64,000 nucleotides of DNA from Alistipes sp. Its GTDB lineage: Bacteria > Bacteroidota > Bacteroidia > Bacteroidales > Rikenellaceae. Below the pieces are notes generated by a model. That model was not told the DNA's origin and made no database searches. It worked only from the letters and a program-made list of their open reading frames with translations. Positions 43,830-53,058 of this stretch are shown here, in pieces (positions within the stretch are counted from its first letter, which is position 1; the number at the start of each line of letters is the position of its first letter). The translations under genes and the position numbers were made by a program. The stretch covers positions 124,001 through 188,000 of the forward strand of contig JAFTOU010000027.1 in the NCBI GenBank assembly GCA_017463615.1, read 5' to 3'.

Positions 43830-44951
43830 TTAGTTGCTATATTTACGAAAAACAATTTTACCCATCGGGAACATTGTCGGCTGCGAGCGGTAGCCAAGCG
43901 CCACCTTATCGCCACTATCGCCGTATGTCCAGAGTCCGAAGCCCGTATATGTAAATCCATCAACACTTGGCATCACAAGCGTGAGGGTCATATAGTCCTC
44001 CGACGGCAGAGCATCCACCTCAAAGGAGCCGTAGGAGAACTTGTTGCTACTGATAAGGGTGATGTAGAGGAATACATCGTACGAGAGCACCGACCAGCCA
44101 AATGGGATGATAATCTTGCCACTCTGGCTATCGTAGCGCACCTCCAACGAAGTACCTGGATAGAGGAAGTCGCGCATAATGAGCGTCTTGCCATACTCAC
44201 CCTGCTCCATCTTGAAAATCAGGTAGTAGTCGCTCGGACTTGGATTGTAGTCCAACTCGTTGAGTGAGCCATTTGGCGAGTAGAACCACTTTGAGGCACT
44301 AATCTCCCACTCGCCCGTAAGGCGCAGGTAGCGATTCTGAGCCACGGTCTGTTGCTTTATGGTAACAGCGACGCTCTGCCCCTCTGCATTAGTCACAACA
44401 ACCTCTGCCTCGCGAGTATCGGCAAGGGTATTCGGCTCGGCAGTTACCGCGACCTTCTGGTTCTCAGACGCTACGCTCAGCCAGTCGGAACCACACGCCA
44501 CGCTCCACTCACTCTGCGAGTAGACCATAAATGTGTAGCTACCACCCTGAGAGTCAAACTCATAGCTCTCAGCCGCACTTACAGCAAGGCCATCGCACTG
44601 CCCCGCCTCCTGACTTACAGCAACCTCTATAGCCTCAAAGAGCTCGTCATCCGAGGTAAGCAGAAAGCTACCAACGCGCGGCGAAGTGGTATCATTCGGC
44701 TGCGCAATAACTACCACAGCTCCCTGCTGTGCCACAACCTCAAACCACGCCTCCGCCTCCGACGCATCTACAGACCAGAGCACACTCTCCGGAAATGGAG
44801 TGACCGTAAGCCTCTGCTCGCCACCGCGGCTACCAAAGACAACACCTCGCTCCGACAGGGTCAGCGAGTGCACCACCACGGGCTCAGGGTCGGAACAACC
44901 AACCACCCATAGCGCTACAAATAGGGTTACCAACTTGTAGAGATATCTCAT
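43830..44951 (-). CDS. BACON-domain lipoprotein, first gene of the surface operon
   Basis: 373 residues. The signal ends in LWVVGCSD. Two BACON-type domains cover about residues 25-115 and 118-200 (SQSEWSVACGSDWLSVASEN, TIKQQT). The remaining 170 residues are a beta-rich domain (LTGEWEISASKWFYSPNG) ending MGKIVFRKYSN. BACON domains are thought to bind carbohydrate or mucin. It is transcribed from a promoter near 45037 and precedes the repeat protein by 3 bp. Confidence 0.78.
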   Translation of the reverse strand: MRYLYKLVTLFVALWVVGCSDPEPVVVHSLTLSERGVVFGSRGGEQRLTVTPFPESVLWSVDASEAEAWFEVVAQQGAVVVIAQPNDTTSPRVGSFLLTSDDELFEAIEVAVSQEAGQCDGLAVSAAESYEFDSQGGSYTFMVYSQSEWSVACGSDWLSVASENQKVAVTAEPNTLADTREAEVVVTNAEGQSVAVTIKQQTVAQNRYLRLTGEWEISASKWFYSPNGSLNELDYNPSPSDYYLIFKMEQGEYGKTLIMRDFLYPGTSLEVRYDSQSGKIIIPFGWSVLSYDVFLYITLISSNKFSYGSFEVDALPSEDYMTLTLVMPSVDGFTYTGFGLWTYGDSGDKVALGYRSQPTMFPMGKIVFRKYSN

Positions 44952-45036
44952 ACAAAAAAATAATTTGTGCGACCCTTAGTCAAAAAGGCCGTCAATGAAA
45001 ATACAATTTACTATCTAACCTGTTAGTTATGAGCCA

Positions 45037-45044
45037 CAAAGATA
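45037..45044 (-). promoter_or_regulatory. -7 box of the surface lipoprotein operon
   Basis: The minus strand reads TATCTTTG, 85 bp before the 44951 start. The nearest TTG upstream is 23 bp away, so the -33 match is imperfect. Confidence 0.5.
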
Positions 45045-45082
45045 GTAAAAGTTTTGGATAAAAATACAAAAATACAAAAATA

Positions 45083-45490
45083 TTAGAGATTGCCCCTAAA
45101 GCCGTTGCGCAGAAAACGCACTGCCGATAATATCAACATAGGGCCCAGACCCGTGTAGAACGAAGCTACAAACTGATTTGGCACAGACGGGATATGCTTT
45201 AGAAGTATACCTAACCCCATCATCACAAAAAGGAGCAGCCATCCCCGCATAGGGAAGGTTTGCAGAGGCGTAACCCTGCTCGGAAGGGAGTATATCCGCT
45301 CCGAATAGCGACCTACTATCCGTCGGAACATAAAGTAGAACGACACAGATACTGCGGCCGTCACTAACAACAGCCACAGCACCTGCCCCGATGCTACACT
45401 ACGGTATGCCCCAATTCCCTTCAGAGTGATACTCACACCAGGAATACCCCAAATCAGGGCTGCCAGTAGAAAGAGGTACTTGCGACCCAT
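45083..45490 (-). CDS. Four-helix membrane protein of unknown function
   Basis: 135 residues with four hydrophobic segments (about 5-25, 35-53, 83-100 and 112-128) and basic loops. No family recognised. It overlaps the stop of the 63-residue gene by one base (TAATG), so both are translated together with the OhrR-like regulator; a role in the stress response sensed by that regulator is inferred only. Confidence 0.7.
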   Translation of the reverse strand: MGRKYLFLLAALIWGIPGVSITLKGIGAYRSVASGQVLWLLLVTAAVSVSFYFMFRRIVGRYSERIYSLPSRVTPLQTFPMRGWLLLFVMMGLGILLKHIPSVPNQFVASFYTGLGPMLILSAVRFLRNGFRGNL

Positions 45491-45681
45491 TACTCCTGGT
45501 ACTTAGTAAACGAGTAGCGAGCTCTGAGCTCCTGCTGCTCCTCAGCCGAGAGGCTCTTGAAGTAGGCCTTCCATCCTGGACAGAAGTTTATATGCCACCT
45601 CCAGAATCTACCTACAAACGACTTAGGCTTAGCCTCATACTTTGCCCTTAGTGGACACTCTGCACATTTGTGATTTGCCAT
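45490..45681 (-). CDS. 63-residue protein with CxxC motif
   Basis: MANHKCAECPLRAKYEAKP begins the protein, with Cys6-x2-Cys9 and a further Cys34 in NFCPGWKAY. Basic and aromatic residues are abundant (GRFWRWHIN). No signal peptide or membrane helix is seen. Three cysteines in 63 residues suggest metal binding or thiol chemistry. It lies 11 bp after the OhrR-like gene and is coupled to the membrane protein. Family not recognised. Confidence 0.7.
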   Translation of the reverse strand: MANHKCAECPLRAKYEAKPKSFVGRFWRWHINFCPGWKAYFKSLSAEEQQELRARYSFTKYQE

Positions 45682-45692
45682 AACACCAATTT

Positions 45693-46115
45693 TTAGAGGG
45701 TTTTCAATAACTTATTTAGTAGATAATATAGTGTCTGAGCCTCTTGGCTATCAAGTTTAACACACTGCGCCATCTTCAGCGGTACCTCCGCAGCCCTCTG
45801 CTTCAGCTCCGCACCCGCCTCCGTAAGGGTCAGTACCACTACCCTCTCGTCCTCGCTGCTGCGCCTGCGAACTAACCAACCGCTCTGCTCCATCTTCTTG
45901 AGCATCGGCGTCAATGTTCCCGAGTCAAGCATCAACTTCTCGCTCATCTCCTTTATGCTGATTTCCTTGTGCTCCCACATCACCATCATCGCTATATACT
46001 GGGTATATGTCAGTCCCAGAGGCGACAATAGAGGGGTATATGCCCTGATAACCTCCTTGGCACACGCATAGAGCGGAAAACACAACTGATTCTCTAATTT
46101 CAATGGATCACCCAT
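45693..46115 (-). CDS. OhrR-like MarR family regulator
   Basis: 140 residues from the ATG at 46115; earlier in-frame starts lie before the promoter. NQLCFPLYACAKEVIRAY matches the sensing region of OhrR, with Cys12 in the place of the peroxide-reactive Cys15 of Bacillus OhrR and Tyr16/Tyr26 as its likely partners. The winged helix follows (SIKEMSEKLMLDSGTLTPMLKKME, quoted in part; RRRSSEDERVVVLTLTEAG). It should bind DNA when reduced and release it after organic peroxide oxidation. No ohr gene is in the window. Confidence 0.88.
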   Translation of the reverse strand: MGDPLKLENQLCFPLYACAKEVIRAYTPLLSPLGLTYTQYIAMMVMWEHKEISIKEMSEKLMLDSGTLTPMLKKMEQSGWLVRRRSSEDERVVVLTLTEAGAELKQRAAEVPLKMAQCVKLDSQEAQTLYYLLNKLLKTL

Positions 46116-46125
46116 AACGATTTGA

Positions 46126-46140
46126 TACAATTTAATTTTA
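46126..46140. promoter_or_regulatory. Candidate OhrR operator
   Basis: TACAATTTAATTTTA contains one exact TACAATT half-site and a second half-site with one mismatch to AATTGTA, the inverted repeat described for Bacillus OhrR. It lies between the -7 box and the ATG, where binding would block transcription of its own operon. Confidence 0.5.
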
Positions 46141-46145
46141 TGCAA

Positions 46146-46177
46146 CAAAGTTAAAGATAAAAAATCAGAAAAGCAAA
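46146..46177 (-). promoter_or_regulatory. Promoter of the ohrR-like operon
   Basis: TTTG (46174-46177) and TAACTTTG (46146-46153) on the minus strand are 20 bp apart. The ATG is 30 bp downstream. Confidence 0.75.
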
Positions 46178-46238
46178 TTGGCTGTTGGCTTTTAGCCATT
46201 AGCTATTAGCTTTTCAGAGGTATCACCAGAGGCGATGG
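46178..46238. repeat. Heptamer repeat with hairpin, copy g
   Basis: TTGGCTG, TTGGCTT, TTAGCCA, TTAGCTA and TTAGC run into TTTTCAGAGGTATCACC, AGAG and GGCGAT. It begins at the -33 element of the ohrR-like promoter. The stretch 46116-46433 has no gene; it holds this repeat, the ATTAAGGG-like fragment around 46232 and structured element 3. Confidence 0.6.
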
Positions 46239-46308
46239 GTATTGAGGGCTATTAATAACCCTTAGTATACCGCTATCCAGACTGCACTGTCGCTCATTCC
46301 TTGCACCC

Positions 46309-46434
46309 ATTTTAGCGTCAGAGTACGCCAGGTACGGTGCATCGTGCGAAATCTCCGGATGGGACATACTATGCGTATTTCCCATTCGGAGATTTAAGGG
46401 ATGTGCCGTAGATGGCGCACTATCACGCTAAAAT
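46309..46434 (+). ncRNA. Structured element family, copy 3 (126 nt)
   Basis: Outer stem ATTTTAGCG with CGCTAAAAT, loop TCAG facing ATCA, second stem AGTACGCCA with TGGCGCACT, third stem TACGGTGCATC with GATGTGCCGTA (two G.T pairs). The central hairpin has stem AAATCTCCGGATGGGA and tip ATAC/GTAT where other copies have GTAC/GTAC. The flank GACTGCACTGTC before it matches GACTGCACCGTC before copy 1. It ends on the first base of the receptor stop codon. Confidence 0.75.
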
Positions 46435-49322
46435 CAAAACAGAGAGTTTAGATGACGCTCCATCCGCTCAAAGAAACTCTTTGGGACGACGGAGGAGTTG
46501 GTGGTGAGGGACTTGGATGGGCGGAGGGTGTTGCCGGATGGGAAGGAGCGGATGTTGTAGGTAAACTTGAGCAGGAAGTAGCGGCCCATGGTGCTATTAT
46601 AGCGCACCTGCGAGTAGCCCGCCCAGACACCGCGAGCGAAGGAGGTATTTTGGTTGAGGATATCGTTCACACAGAACTCTATCTCACCCAGCTTGCGCAG
46701 CACCTTCTTACCGATAGAGGCGTTCCAGAGGATGAACGAGTCGCGGTAGTCATTGGTGATGCCGAGGTACTGAGTAAAGACGCCTGAGGTGGTAATGGTA
46801 AAGCCGAGTGGCAGCACGAACTTCATATTTGCCGTAGCGCGGTGGGTGAAGAACTCGTTATTGAGCACATCCTCGCCCGCGCGGTTATTGCTATACGAAC
46901 CACGCCAGCGGAGGGTAAAGTCCACATTCTCAGAGATATTACTGCCCAAAGTAAGGTTGGTATAGGCGGTAAAGTTATTCATCAGCTGCTCCACCTCGTT
47001 AAGGCTGATAGGCACATCGGAGTAGGTTGCACCCAGCTCAACATTGAGGTTTGAGCTGATAGGATTTATCGGGAAGCCGATGCTTGTGCGCCCCTCAAAG
47101 GAGCGGTAACCACTCAGGTTTACCGGCTGCGAGAGCTGCACAGGGTTATACTTCTTGCCATCCACCTCAATAGCCGGTGGCGAGTATACGATGCTCGTGC
47201 CGATATAGTCGGGCATAAGGGTCGCCTTAGCCATAACCATAAATGTTGTGCCGTGGCGCGAGGAGAGGTTTGTGTAGCGGACAAAGTAGTTATGCTCCGT
47301 ATAGGGTTTAAGGTTAGGATTTCCGCGGGTGAGATACTGCGAGTTGCTCACATCGTAGACATCTATCATCTGCCAGAGCGACGGAGCTTTGACCTCCGAA
47401 GTAGCACTCACGCGCAGGGTATTTTGCGCATTAAAGGCCCACTGCAGCGTGGCGTTATAGACCGGATGGTTGTAGGTACGAACTACACGCTCGCCCGTCC
47501 AGACATTATGGTTTTTCAGGCGCGAATGTTGATACATAGCACTGATAGAGAACCAGTTACGATTACGACCATAGCGATAGCCAACGCCCGCCTGATGGTA
47601 GACAAACGACCCCTCAAAGGATGATGACGAGCGGCGGTTTATCCTCGCCGTATCAATAACATAGTCGGCATCGGTGGCATAGGAGAATAGGTCGCGCGTG
47701 CGCATCTGCGCCTGCAGGCGATATGATATATTGAGCGTAGAGTGGCGACCCAATCGCTCGCGGAAGGTCGGCTGCAGGCGGTATGTGGTGGTGTGATTTT
47801 CGTTCACCTTACGGTTATAGGTGTAGGCGATAGTCGCCAAATTGGGGTCTTTTTTATTCGTCTTACCCGCGCCATTAGAGTAGTAGTCGCGGTCGGAGTC
47901 GGAGACAGAGTTGCTAACGCTTGCCACCATCAGCAGCGAGCGACCTTGACGCATAAAGCGGTAGGAGTACTGCGCATAGAGGCTATGCGAGCGACCACGA
48001 CTCCACCCCTCATTGCCACTCGGCATCCAGCGATAGCCAGACTCGCCCCAGCGCAGGGAGGTGGTATCTACGCGGTTGATAGAGCTATTAGGGGTATAGC
48101 TCACCGACGGAATGAGCACCAGCTTCTGACGCTTGGCGACCTTCCAGTCAAGCCTTCCGCGGAACCTAAGTGTGTGATTATTAGGGTTTGAGAACTGGTC
48201 GTAGTGGACAGTATCCTTCTTACTCACAGCAGGGTCGTACCAGCGGTCTATGGTATACTGATTCTTGGCATTGAGGTGGTTGTAGAAGATACTACCCTCA
48301 AACTTCGCGCGGCGACGACGACCCCAGCGGTCGGAGTAGTTGAGGGCGAAAATCTCAGCCGAAGCTACACCGCTCTGGTTATTGACCGAGAACTGACGCG
48401 AGCCCGTATTGCGGTTGGCAGAGCTGCGGATGCTCATCTCGTCCTCCGAGAGATTCTGCTTGTTGAGGTTATTGACCAGACCCGTAACGGTCAGGCGGCA
48501 GTCGTCATTAAAGAGATTGACACTTCCGCCAGCGGTATACTTATGTTTCATCGCTATGGCGGGGTCTGCATCTGGCTCATATCCATAGCCGATGTGCACC
48601 TTACCAAAGCGGCTGCGGTTGATACTACGACGAGTGATGATGTTGATAACCTTGCTGCCCTCGCCATCATCTACGCCCGTAATCTGCGCAGCCTCGGAGA
48701 GGCGATTGTAGACCTCAATATGCTCTACAGCCTGCGCAGGGATACTCTGCAGCACTTGAGCAACATTCCCACCGAAGAACTCGTTGCCATCAACATATAT
48801 CTGCTTAACCTCCTCGCCATGCGCCTCAACCTTACCGTCGGAGATAGTAATGCCCGGCATCTTGCGCAGCAGAGCCTCCACCTCGGCATCTACAGCAACC
48901 TTGAAAGAGTCGGCATTGTAGCGCAGCGTATCGCCCATAATCACCGTGCGTGTTGAGACCGCAGTCTTTACTACCGTCTCAATGCCTATCGCGCTGGCAA
49001 CTATCTGAATATCACCGATATTCTTCGGAAGTCCAGCCGTAGTGAAGGTGATTGTCTTATCGGCATAACCCACAAATGTCACCGTGCAGCTATACTCGCC
49101 TGCAGTGACATTCGGAATAGTGAAATAACCCCCATACTCGGTAGTGAAGTATCGCTTTGCATCTGGCGTACGCGCCGGGGCAATCTCCACAACAGCACCC
49201 GCAACGCCATCCAGCGTATCGCCATCCACTACCCTACCCGACACAGAGCCACGCCCCTGCGCCACAGCAAAGTGCATAGCAAGGGTCGCAAAGAGCAAGG
49301 TCAGAGCGGTACGAAGGTTCAT
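46434..49322 (-). CDS. Outer-membrane beta-barrel receptor (TonB-dependent type)
   Basis: 962 residues. A signal peptide (to about HFAVAQG) is followed by a carboxypeptidase-regulatory-like domain (GSVSGRVVDGDTLDGVAGAV, to about residue 110). Then comes a plug domain (PGITISDGKVEAHGEEVKQI and GGNVAQVLQSIPAQAVEHIE, both in part) and a long barrel rich in alternating aromatic strands. The type is the 'outer membrane beta-barrel family' without a SusD partner. Its ligand is unknown; proximity to an OhrR-like gene does not show co-regulation. Only repeats and structured element 3 lie downstream. Confidence 0.85.
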   Translation of the reverse strand: MNLRTALTLLFATLAMHFAVAQGRGSVSGRVVDGDTLDGVAGAVVEIAPARTPDAKRYFTTEYGGYFTIPNVTAGEYSCTVTFVGYADKTITFTTAGLPKNIGDIQIVASAIGIETVVKTAVSTRTVIMGDTLRYNADSFKVAVDAEVEALLRKMPGITISDGKVEAHGEEVKQIYVDGNEFFGGNVAQVLQSIPAQAVEHIEVYNRLSEAAQITGVDDGEGSKVINIITRRSINRSRFGKVHIGYGYEPDADPAIAMKHKYTAGGSVNLFNDDCRLTVTGLVNNLNKQNLSEDEMSIRSSANRNTGSRQFSVNNQSGVASAEIFALNYSDRWGRRRRAKFEGSIFYNHLNAKNQYTIDRWYDPAVSKKDTVHYDQFSNPNNHTLRFRGRLDWKVAKRQKLVLIPSVSYTPNSSINRVDTTSLRWGESGYRWMPSGNEGWSRGRSHSLYAQYSYRFMRQGRSLLMVASVSNSVSDSDRDYYSNGAGKTNKKDPNLATIAYTYNRKVNENHTTTYRLQPTFRERLGRHSTLNISYRLQAQMRTRDLFSYATDADYVIDTARINRRSSSSFEGSFVYHQAGVGYRYGRNRNWFSISAMYQHSRLKNHNVWTGERVVRTYNHPVYNATLQWAFNAQNTLRVSATSEVKAPSLWQMIDVYDVSNSQYLTRGNPNLKPYTEHNYFVRYTNLSSRHGTTFMVMAKATLMPDYIGTSIVYSPPAIEVDGKKYNPVQLSQPVNLSGYRSFEGRTSIGFPINPISSNLNVELGATYSDVPISLNEVEQLMNNFTAYTNLTLGSNISENVDFTLRWRGSYSNNRAGEDVLNNEFFTHRATANMKFVLPLGFTITTSGVFTQYLGITNDYRDSFILWNASIGKKVLRKLGEIEFCVNDILNQNTSFARGVWAGYSQVRYNSTMGRYFLLKFTYNIRSFPSGNTLRPSKSLTTNSSVVPKSFFERMERHLNSLF

Positions 49323-49403
49323 AGGTTTATTATAAGAGCTCTTTAAGCCCTAAAAGTTAAGAAGCTGTTTGAAATTTGTTTGCGAAATTATTTTAACAGC
49401 TTC

Positions 49404-49447
49404 TAAAAAAAGGGGCTGTCGCAGAACAGATGCTCACGACAACCCCT
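49404..49447 (-). terminator. Terminator of the fumarate reductase operon
   Basis: On the minus strand AGGGGTTGTCG pairs with CGACAGCCCCT, followed by T7. A second dyad, GAAGCTGTT with AACAGCTTC (49367-49403), lies just beyond. Confidence 0.88.
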
Positions 49448-49465
49448 CTGTATAGTGATTAGAGA

Positions 49466-50209
49466 CTAATCAGCAAGCTTTGCAGCAAGGAACTCGCGGT
49501 TAAGACGAGCGATATGCGCAATAGAGATACCCTTAGGGCACTCTGCCTGGCAAGCACCAGTGTTGGTACAGTTACCAAAACCGAGCTCATCCATCTTTGC
49601 AACCATCGCCTTAGCACGACGAGCACCCTCAACACGACCCTGAGGGAGCTTTGCAAGTGAAGATACGCGAGCTGCAACGAAGAGCATTGCAGAGCCGTTC
49701 TTACAAGTTGCAGCGCAAGCACCACAACCTACGCAAGCAGCAGCATCCATACTCTCCTCAGCATCTGCCTGAGGGATTGGAATAGCGTTACCATCAGGAA
49801 CAGAGTTAGTGCGAACAGATACATAACCACCAGCCTGAAGAATCTGGTCGTATGCGTTACGGTTTACAACAAGGTCGCGGATTACAGGGAACGCTGCAGA
49901 ACGCCAAGGCTCAATGGTGATAGTTGCACCATCTGCAAACTGACGCATATAGATCTGGCAGGTAGTTACAGCCTGTGATGGACCGTGTGCGTGACCGTTG
50001 ATGTGCAGTGAACACATACCGCAGATACCCTCGCGGCAGTCGTGGTCAAATGCTACTGGCTCCTCGCCCTTGTGAACAAGGTCATTATTGAGGATGTCAA
50101 GCATCTCAAGGAATGAGGTGTCAGACGAAATATCGGTTACCTTGTACTCCTTAAATTCGCCCTTGGAGTGAGCGTCTCTCTGACGCCATATTTTTAATGT
50201 GAAATTCAT
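49466..50209 (-). CDS. frdB: Fumarate reductase/succinate dehydrogenase iron-sulfur subunit
   Basis: 247 residues. The [2Fe-2S] ligands are in [20 protein letters not shown] and a following Cys (AVTTC). The [4Fe-4S] and [3Fe-4S] ligands are in [14 protein letters not shown] and [14 protein letters not shown]. It passes electrons between the flavoprotein and the haem subunit on the cytoplasmic side. It is third in the frdC-frdA-frdB order usual in Bacteroidota; fumarate reduction is the likely direction in an anaerobe. Confidence 0.95.
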   Translation of the reverse strand: MNFTLKIWRQRDAHSKGEFKEYKVTDISSDTSFLEMLDILNNDLVHKGEEPVAFDHDCREGICGMCSLHINGHAHGPSQAVTTCQIYMRQFADGATITIEPWRSAAFPVIRDLVVNRNAYDQILQAGGYVSVRTNSVPDGNAIPIPQADAEESMDAAACVGCGACAATCKNGSAMLFVAARVSSLAKLPQGRVEGARRAKAMVAKMDELGFGNCTNTGACQAECPKGISIAHIARLNREFLAAKLAD

Positions 50210-50245
50210 AATTTCGTGATTATTAAAAGTTTAACGTCAAACAAA

Positions 50246-52192
50246 TTAATCTTTATAGTTACGCTGTGCACGGTGAGTGAACTCGTAGGTCAGATCCTCC
50301 TTAGTAAGCTCTGGAGCCTCGTCCATACCCTTGTACTCCCAAACTGCTGCGTAAGCGAACTCGTCGTCGTGACGGAGTGCCTCGCCCTCCTCAGTCTGGT
50401 GCTCAGAACGGAAGTGACCACCGCAAGACTCCTCACGGTTGAGTGCATCGCGAGCCATCAACTCACCAAGCTCAAGGAAGTCTGCAAGACGGAGTGCCTT
50501 CTCAAGCTCAACATTGAATGAGTCTGCTGTACCTACAACCTTAACATTCTTCCAGAACTCCTTACGAAGAGCTGCAATCTCTACGATAGCCTTCTCCAGA
50601 GACTCCTTTGTACGAGCCATACCAACATTGTCCCACATAATAAGACCCAGCTGACGGTGGATATCGTCTACTGAGCGAGCACCGTTGATGCTCAGGAGCT
50701 TCTCAATCTTAGCCTTAACAGCCTTCTCTGCCTCGTCAAATGCAGGGGTGTCGGTTGCAACCTTTGGAGCCTGAATCTTCTTTGACAGATAGTCGCCGAT
50801 AGTGTAAGGGAGCACGAAGTAACCATCAGCAAGACCCTGCATCAGCGCAGAAGCACCCAGACGGTTAGCACCGTGGTCAGAGAAGTTAGCCTCACCGATA
50901 GCATACAGACCTGGGATAGTGGTCATCAGGTTGTAGTCTACCCAGATACCACCCATTGTGTAGTGAACAGCTGGGAAGATCTGCATTGGCTCCTCGTATG
51001 GATTTACATCGGTAATCTCCTTATACATATCAAACAGGTTACCATAACGCTTCTCAATAACCTCCTTACCGTGAACAGCAATAGCGGTCTTGAAATCAAG
51101 GAATACAGCAAGACCAGTCTCGTTTACACCGTAGCCAGCGTCGCAACGCTCCTTAGCAGCGCGAGATGCAACATCACGAGGCACGAGGTTACCGAATGCA
51201 GGGTAACGACGCTCCAGATAGTAGTCGCGATCCTCCTCTGCAATCTGTGAAGGCTTGAGAGTACCCTTACGCAGTGCCTCAACATCCTCCAACTTCTTAG
51301 GAACCCAGATACGACCATCGTTACGCAGAGACTCTGACATCAGGGTCAGCTTAGACTGCTGTGTACCGTGTACAGGGATACATGTTGGGTGAATCTGAGT
51401 AAAGCAAGGGTTTGCAAAACCTGCACCCTTACGGTAGCACTGGAATGCAGCAGAACCGTTAGATGCCATAGCGTTGGTAGAGAGGAAGAATACGTTACCG
51501 TAACCACCAGTAGCGATAACTACTGCGTGAGCACCGTGACGCTCAATCTCACCAGTTACAAGGTTACGAGCGATGATACCGCGAGCCTCGCCATTCTCAA
51601 CAACGATGTCGAGCATCTCGTGACGGTTGTAAGATGTTACATGGCCTGTAGCAATCTCCTTATTGAGCGCTGCGTAAGCACCCAGAAGCAGCTGCTGACC
51701 GGTCTGACCACGAGCATAGAATGTACGAGATACCTGAGCACCACCGAATGAACGGTTAGCAAGCAGACCGCCGTACTCACGAGCAAAAGGAACACCCTGA
51801 GCTACGCACTGGTCAATGATGAGGTTTGAAACCTCTGCCAGACGGTATACATTAGCCTCACGAGCACGATAGTCACCACCCTTGATGGTATCGTAGAAGA
51901 GACGGTATACAGAGTCGTTATCGTTCTGATAGTTCTTAGCAGCATTGATACCACCCTGTGCAGCGATAGAGTGTGCACGACGAGGTGAGTCCTGAATGCA
52001 GAAGATCTTTACATTGTAGCCCAGCTCTGAAAGAGAAGCAGCAGCAGATGCACCACCCAGACCAGTACCTACAACGATGATGTCCAGCTTACGCTTATTT
52101 GCGGGGCTGACAACCTTGATAGCAGCCTTGTGATTGCTCCACTTCTGAGCCAACTCACCAGCTGGAATTTTGGAATCTAATTTGAATGCCAT
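50246..52192 (-). CDS. frdA: Fumarate reductase/succinate dehydrogenase flavoprotein subunit
   Basis: 648 residues. The dinucleotide fold is [19 protein letters not shown], the FAD-attachment region is [17 protein letters not shown], and HPTCIPVHG and the C-terminal helical domain ([16 protein letters not shown]) are present. The longer size (vs about 580) is typical for the type B enzymes of Bacteroidota. It reduces fumarate to succinate, the main fermentation sink of these bacteria. Confidence 0.96.
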   Translation of the reverse strand: MAFKLDSKIPAGELAQKWSNHKAAIKVVSPANKRKLDIIVVGTGLGGASAAASLSELGYNVKIFCIQDSPRRAHSIAAQGGINAAKNYQNDNDSVYRLFYDTIKGGDYRAREANVYRLAEVSNLIIDQCVAQGVPFAREYGGLLANRSFGGAQVSRTFYARGQTGQQLLLGAYAALNKEIATGHVTSYNRHEMLDIVVENGEARGIIARNLVTGEIERHGAHAVVIATGGYGNVFFLSTNAMASNGSAAFQCYRKGAGFANPCFTQIHPTCIPVHGTQQSKLTLMSESLRNDGRIWVPKKLEDVEALRKGTLKPSQIAEEDRDYYLERRYPAFGNLVPRDVASRAAKERCDAGYGVNETGLAVFLDFKTAIAVHGKEVIEKRYGNLFDMYKEITDVNPYEEPMQIFPAVHYTMGGIWVDYNLMTTIPGLYAIGEANFSDHGANRLGASALMQGLADGYFVLPYTIGDYLSKKIQAPKVATDTPAFDEAEKAVKAKIEKLLSINGARSVDDIHRQLGLIMWDNVGMARTKESLEKAIVEIAALRKEFWKNVKVVGTADSFNVELEKALRLADFLELGELMARDALNREESCGGHFRSEHQTEEGEALRHDDEFAYAAVWEYKGMDEAPELTKEDLTYEFTHRAQRNYKD

Positions 52193-52229
52193 ATATCTAT
52201 ACTTTATTATTTATTCTACAAATAATGGA

Positions 52230-52934
52230 TTAGCAGCAACCACCGCAGCAACCGCAAAGGCTGCGTACATAGAATACCACTACTACAGCAGCGAAGCCAA
52301 GGAAGATAAGGCTTGAGATGAGCTTTGCAATGCACTTAAGGCGTGGGAGCCAAGTAGCGTTAGCAAAACCTGCTGTCTGGAACATAGACCAAACACCGTG
52401 GTTGAGGTGGAACCACAGAGCAGCAAACCATACAAGGTAGAGAACTACATTGTACCACTTGCTGAAGGTGTACTGAATAAGCGCAGCACCGTCGGTTGGA
52501 GCAAGGCCCAGGTCGTTAGTGTGCTGACCCATAAGCTCAACAAGCATCATCTTTGACCAGAAGTGAGTAAGGTGGAGGAGCAGACCCAGCAGTACGATAA
52601 TACCCAGAACGAGCATATTCTTAGATGCCCAATCCACACCCTTCTCGGTTACAGTGACAGCATAACGCACATTACCGCGTGCCTTACGGTTCTGCCAAGT
52701 AAGGATAAATGCGTACACAAAGTGTACAAGCACACCAAGTGCCAATACTGCAGTACCTACAAGAGCGTACCAGTTAGCACCCAAAAATCCGCAAATCATA
52801 TTGTAGCCCTCAGCACTGATAAGTGCTACAACATTCATTGCCATGTGGAAGAGGAGGAACAGCACCAGGAAGCAACCCGAGATGCTCATCACCAACTTCC
52901 TTCCCAAAGAAGAATTAGTTAAAAAACAACCCAT
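52230..52934 (-). CDS. frdC: Fumarate reductase cytochrome b subunit with Cys-rich tail
   Basis: 234 residues with five membrane helices and His residues placed for two b-haems (LFHMAMNVVAL, VHFVYAFIL, HLTHFW, FHLNHGVWS), as in type B succinate:quinone reductases. It anchors FrdAB and reacts with menaquinol. The C-terminus is odd: after the last helix it ends SLCGCCGGCC, five cysteines in the last eight residues plus one before. Nothing in the known mechanism calls for this. Confidence 0.9.
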   Translation of the reverse strand: MGCFLTNSSLGRKLVMSISGCFLVLFLLFHMAMNVVALISAEGYNMICGFLGANWYALVGTAVLALGVLVHFVYAFILTWQNRKARGNVRYAVTVTEKGVDWASKNMLVLGIIVLLGLLLHLTHFWSKMMLVELMGQHTNDLGLAPTDGAALIQYTFSKWYNVVLYLVWFAALWFHLNHGVWSMFQTAGFANATWLPRLKCIAKLISSLIFLGFAAVVVVFYVRSLCGCCGGCC

Positions 52935-53005
52935 AATGTTTTGAAATAAAAATTAGTTATGTTTATTTTGTGAAAAATTTGTTGCACTTAGTATATAATA
53001 TCGTA

Positions 53006-53036
53006 CAAATATAGGCATTGTTTGTCAAATAACAAA
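53006..53036 (-). promoter_or_regulatory. Promoter of frdCAB
   Basis: TTTG (53033-53036) and TATATTTG (53006-53013) on the minus strand are 19 bp apart, a near-perfect pair. The leader to the frdC ATG is about 65 nt. Confidence 0.75.
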
Positions 53037-53058
53037 ACATTTTTACCACTTTTTGAGT

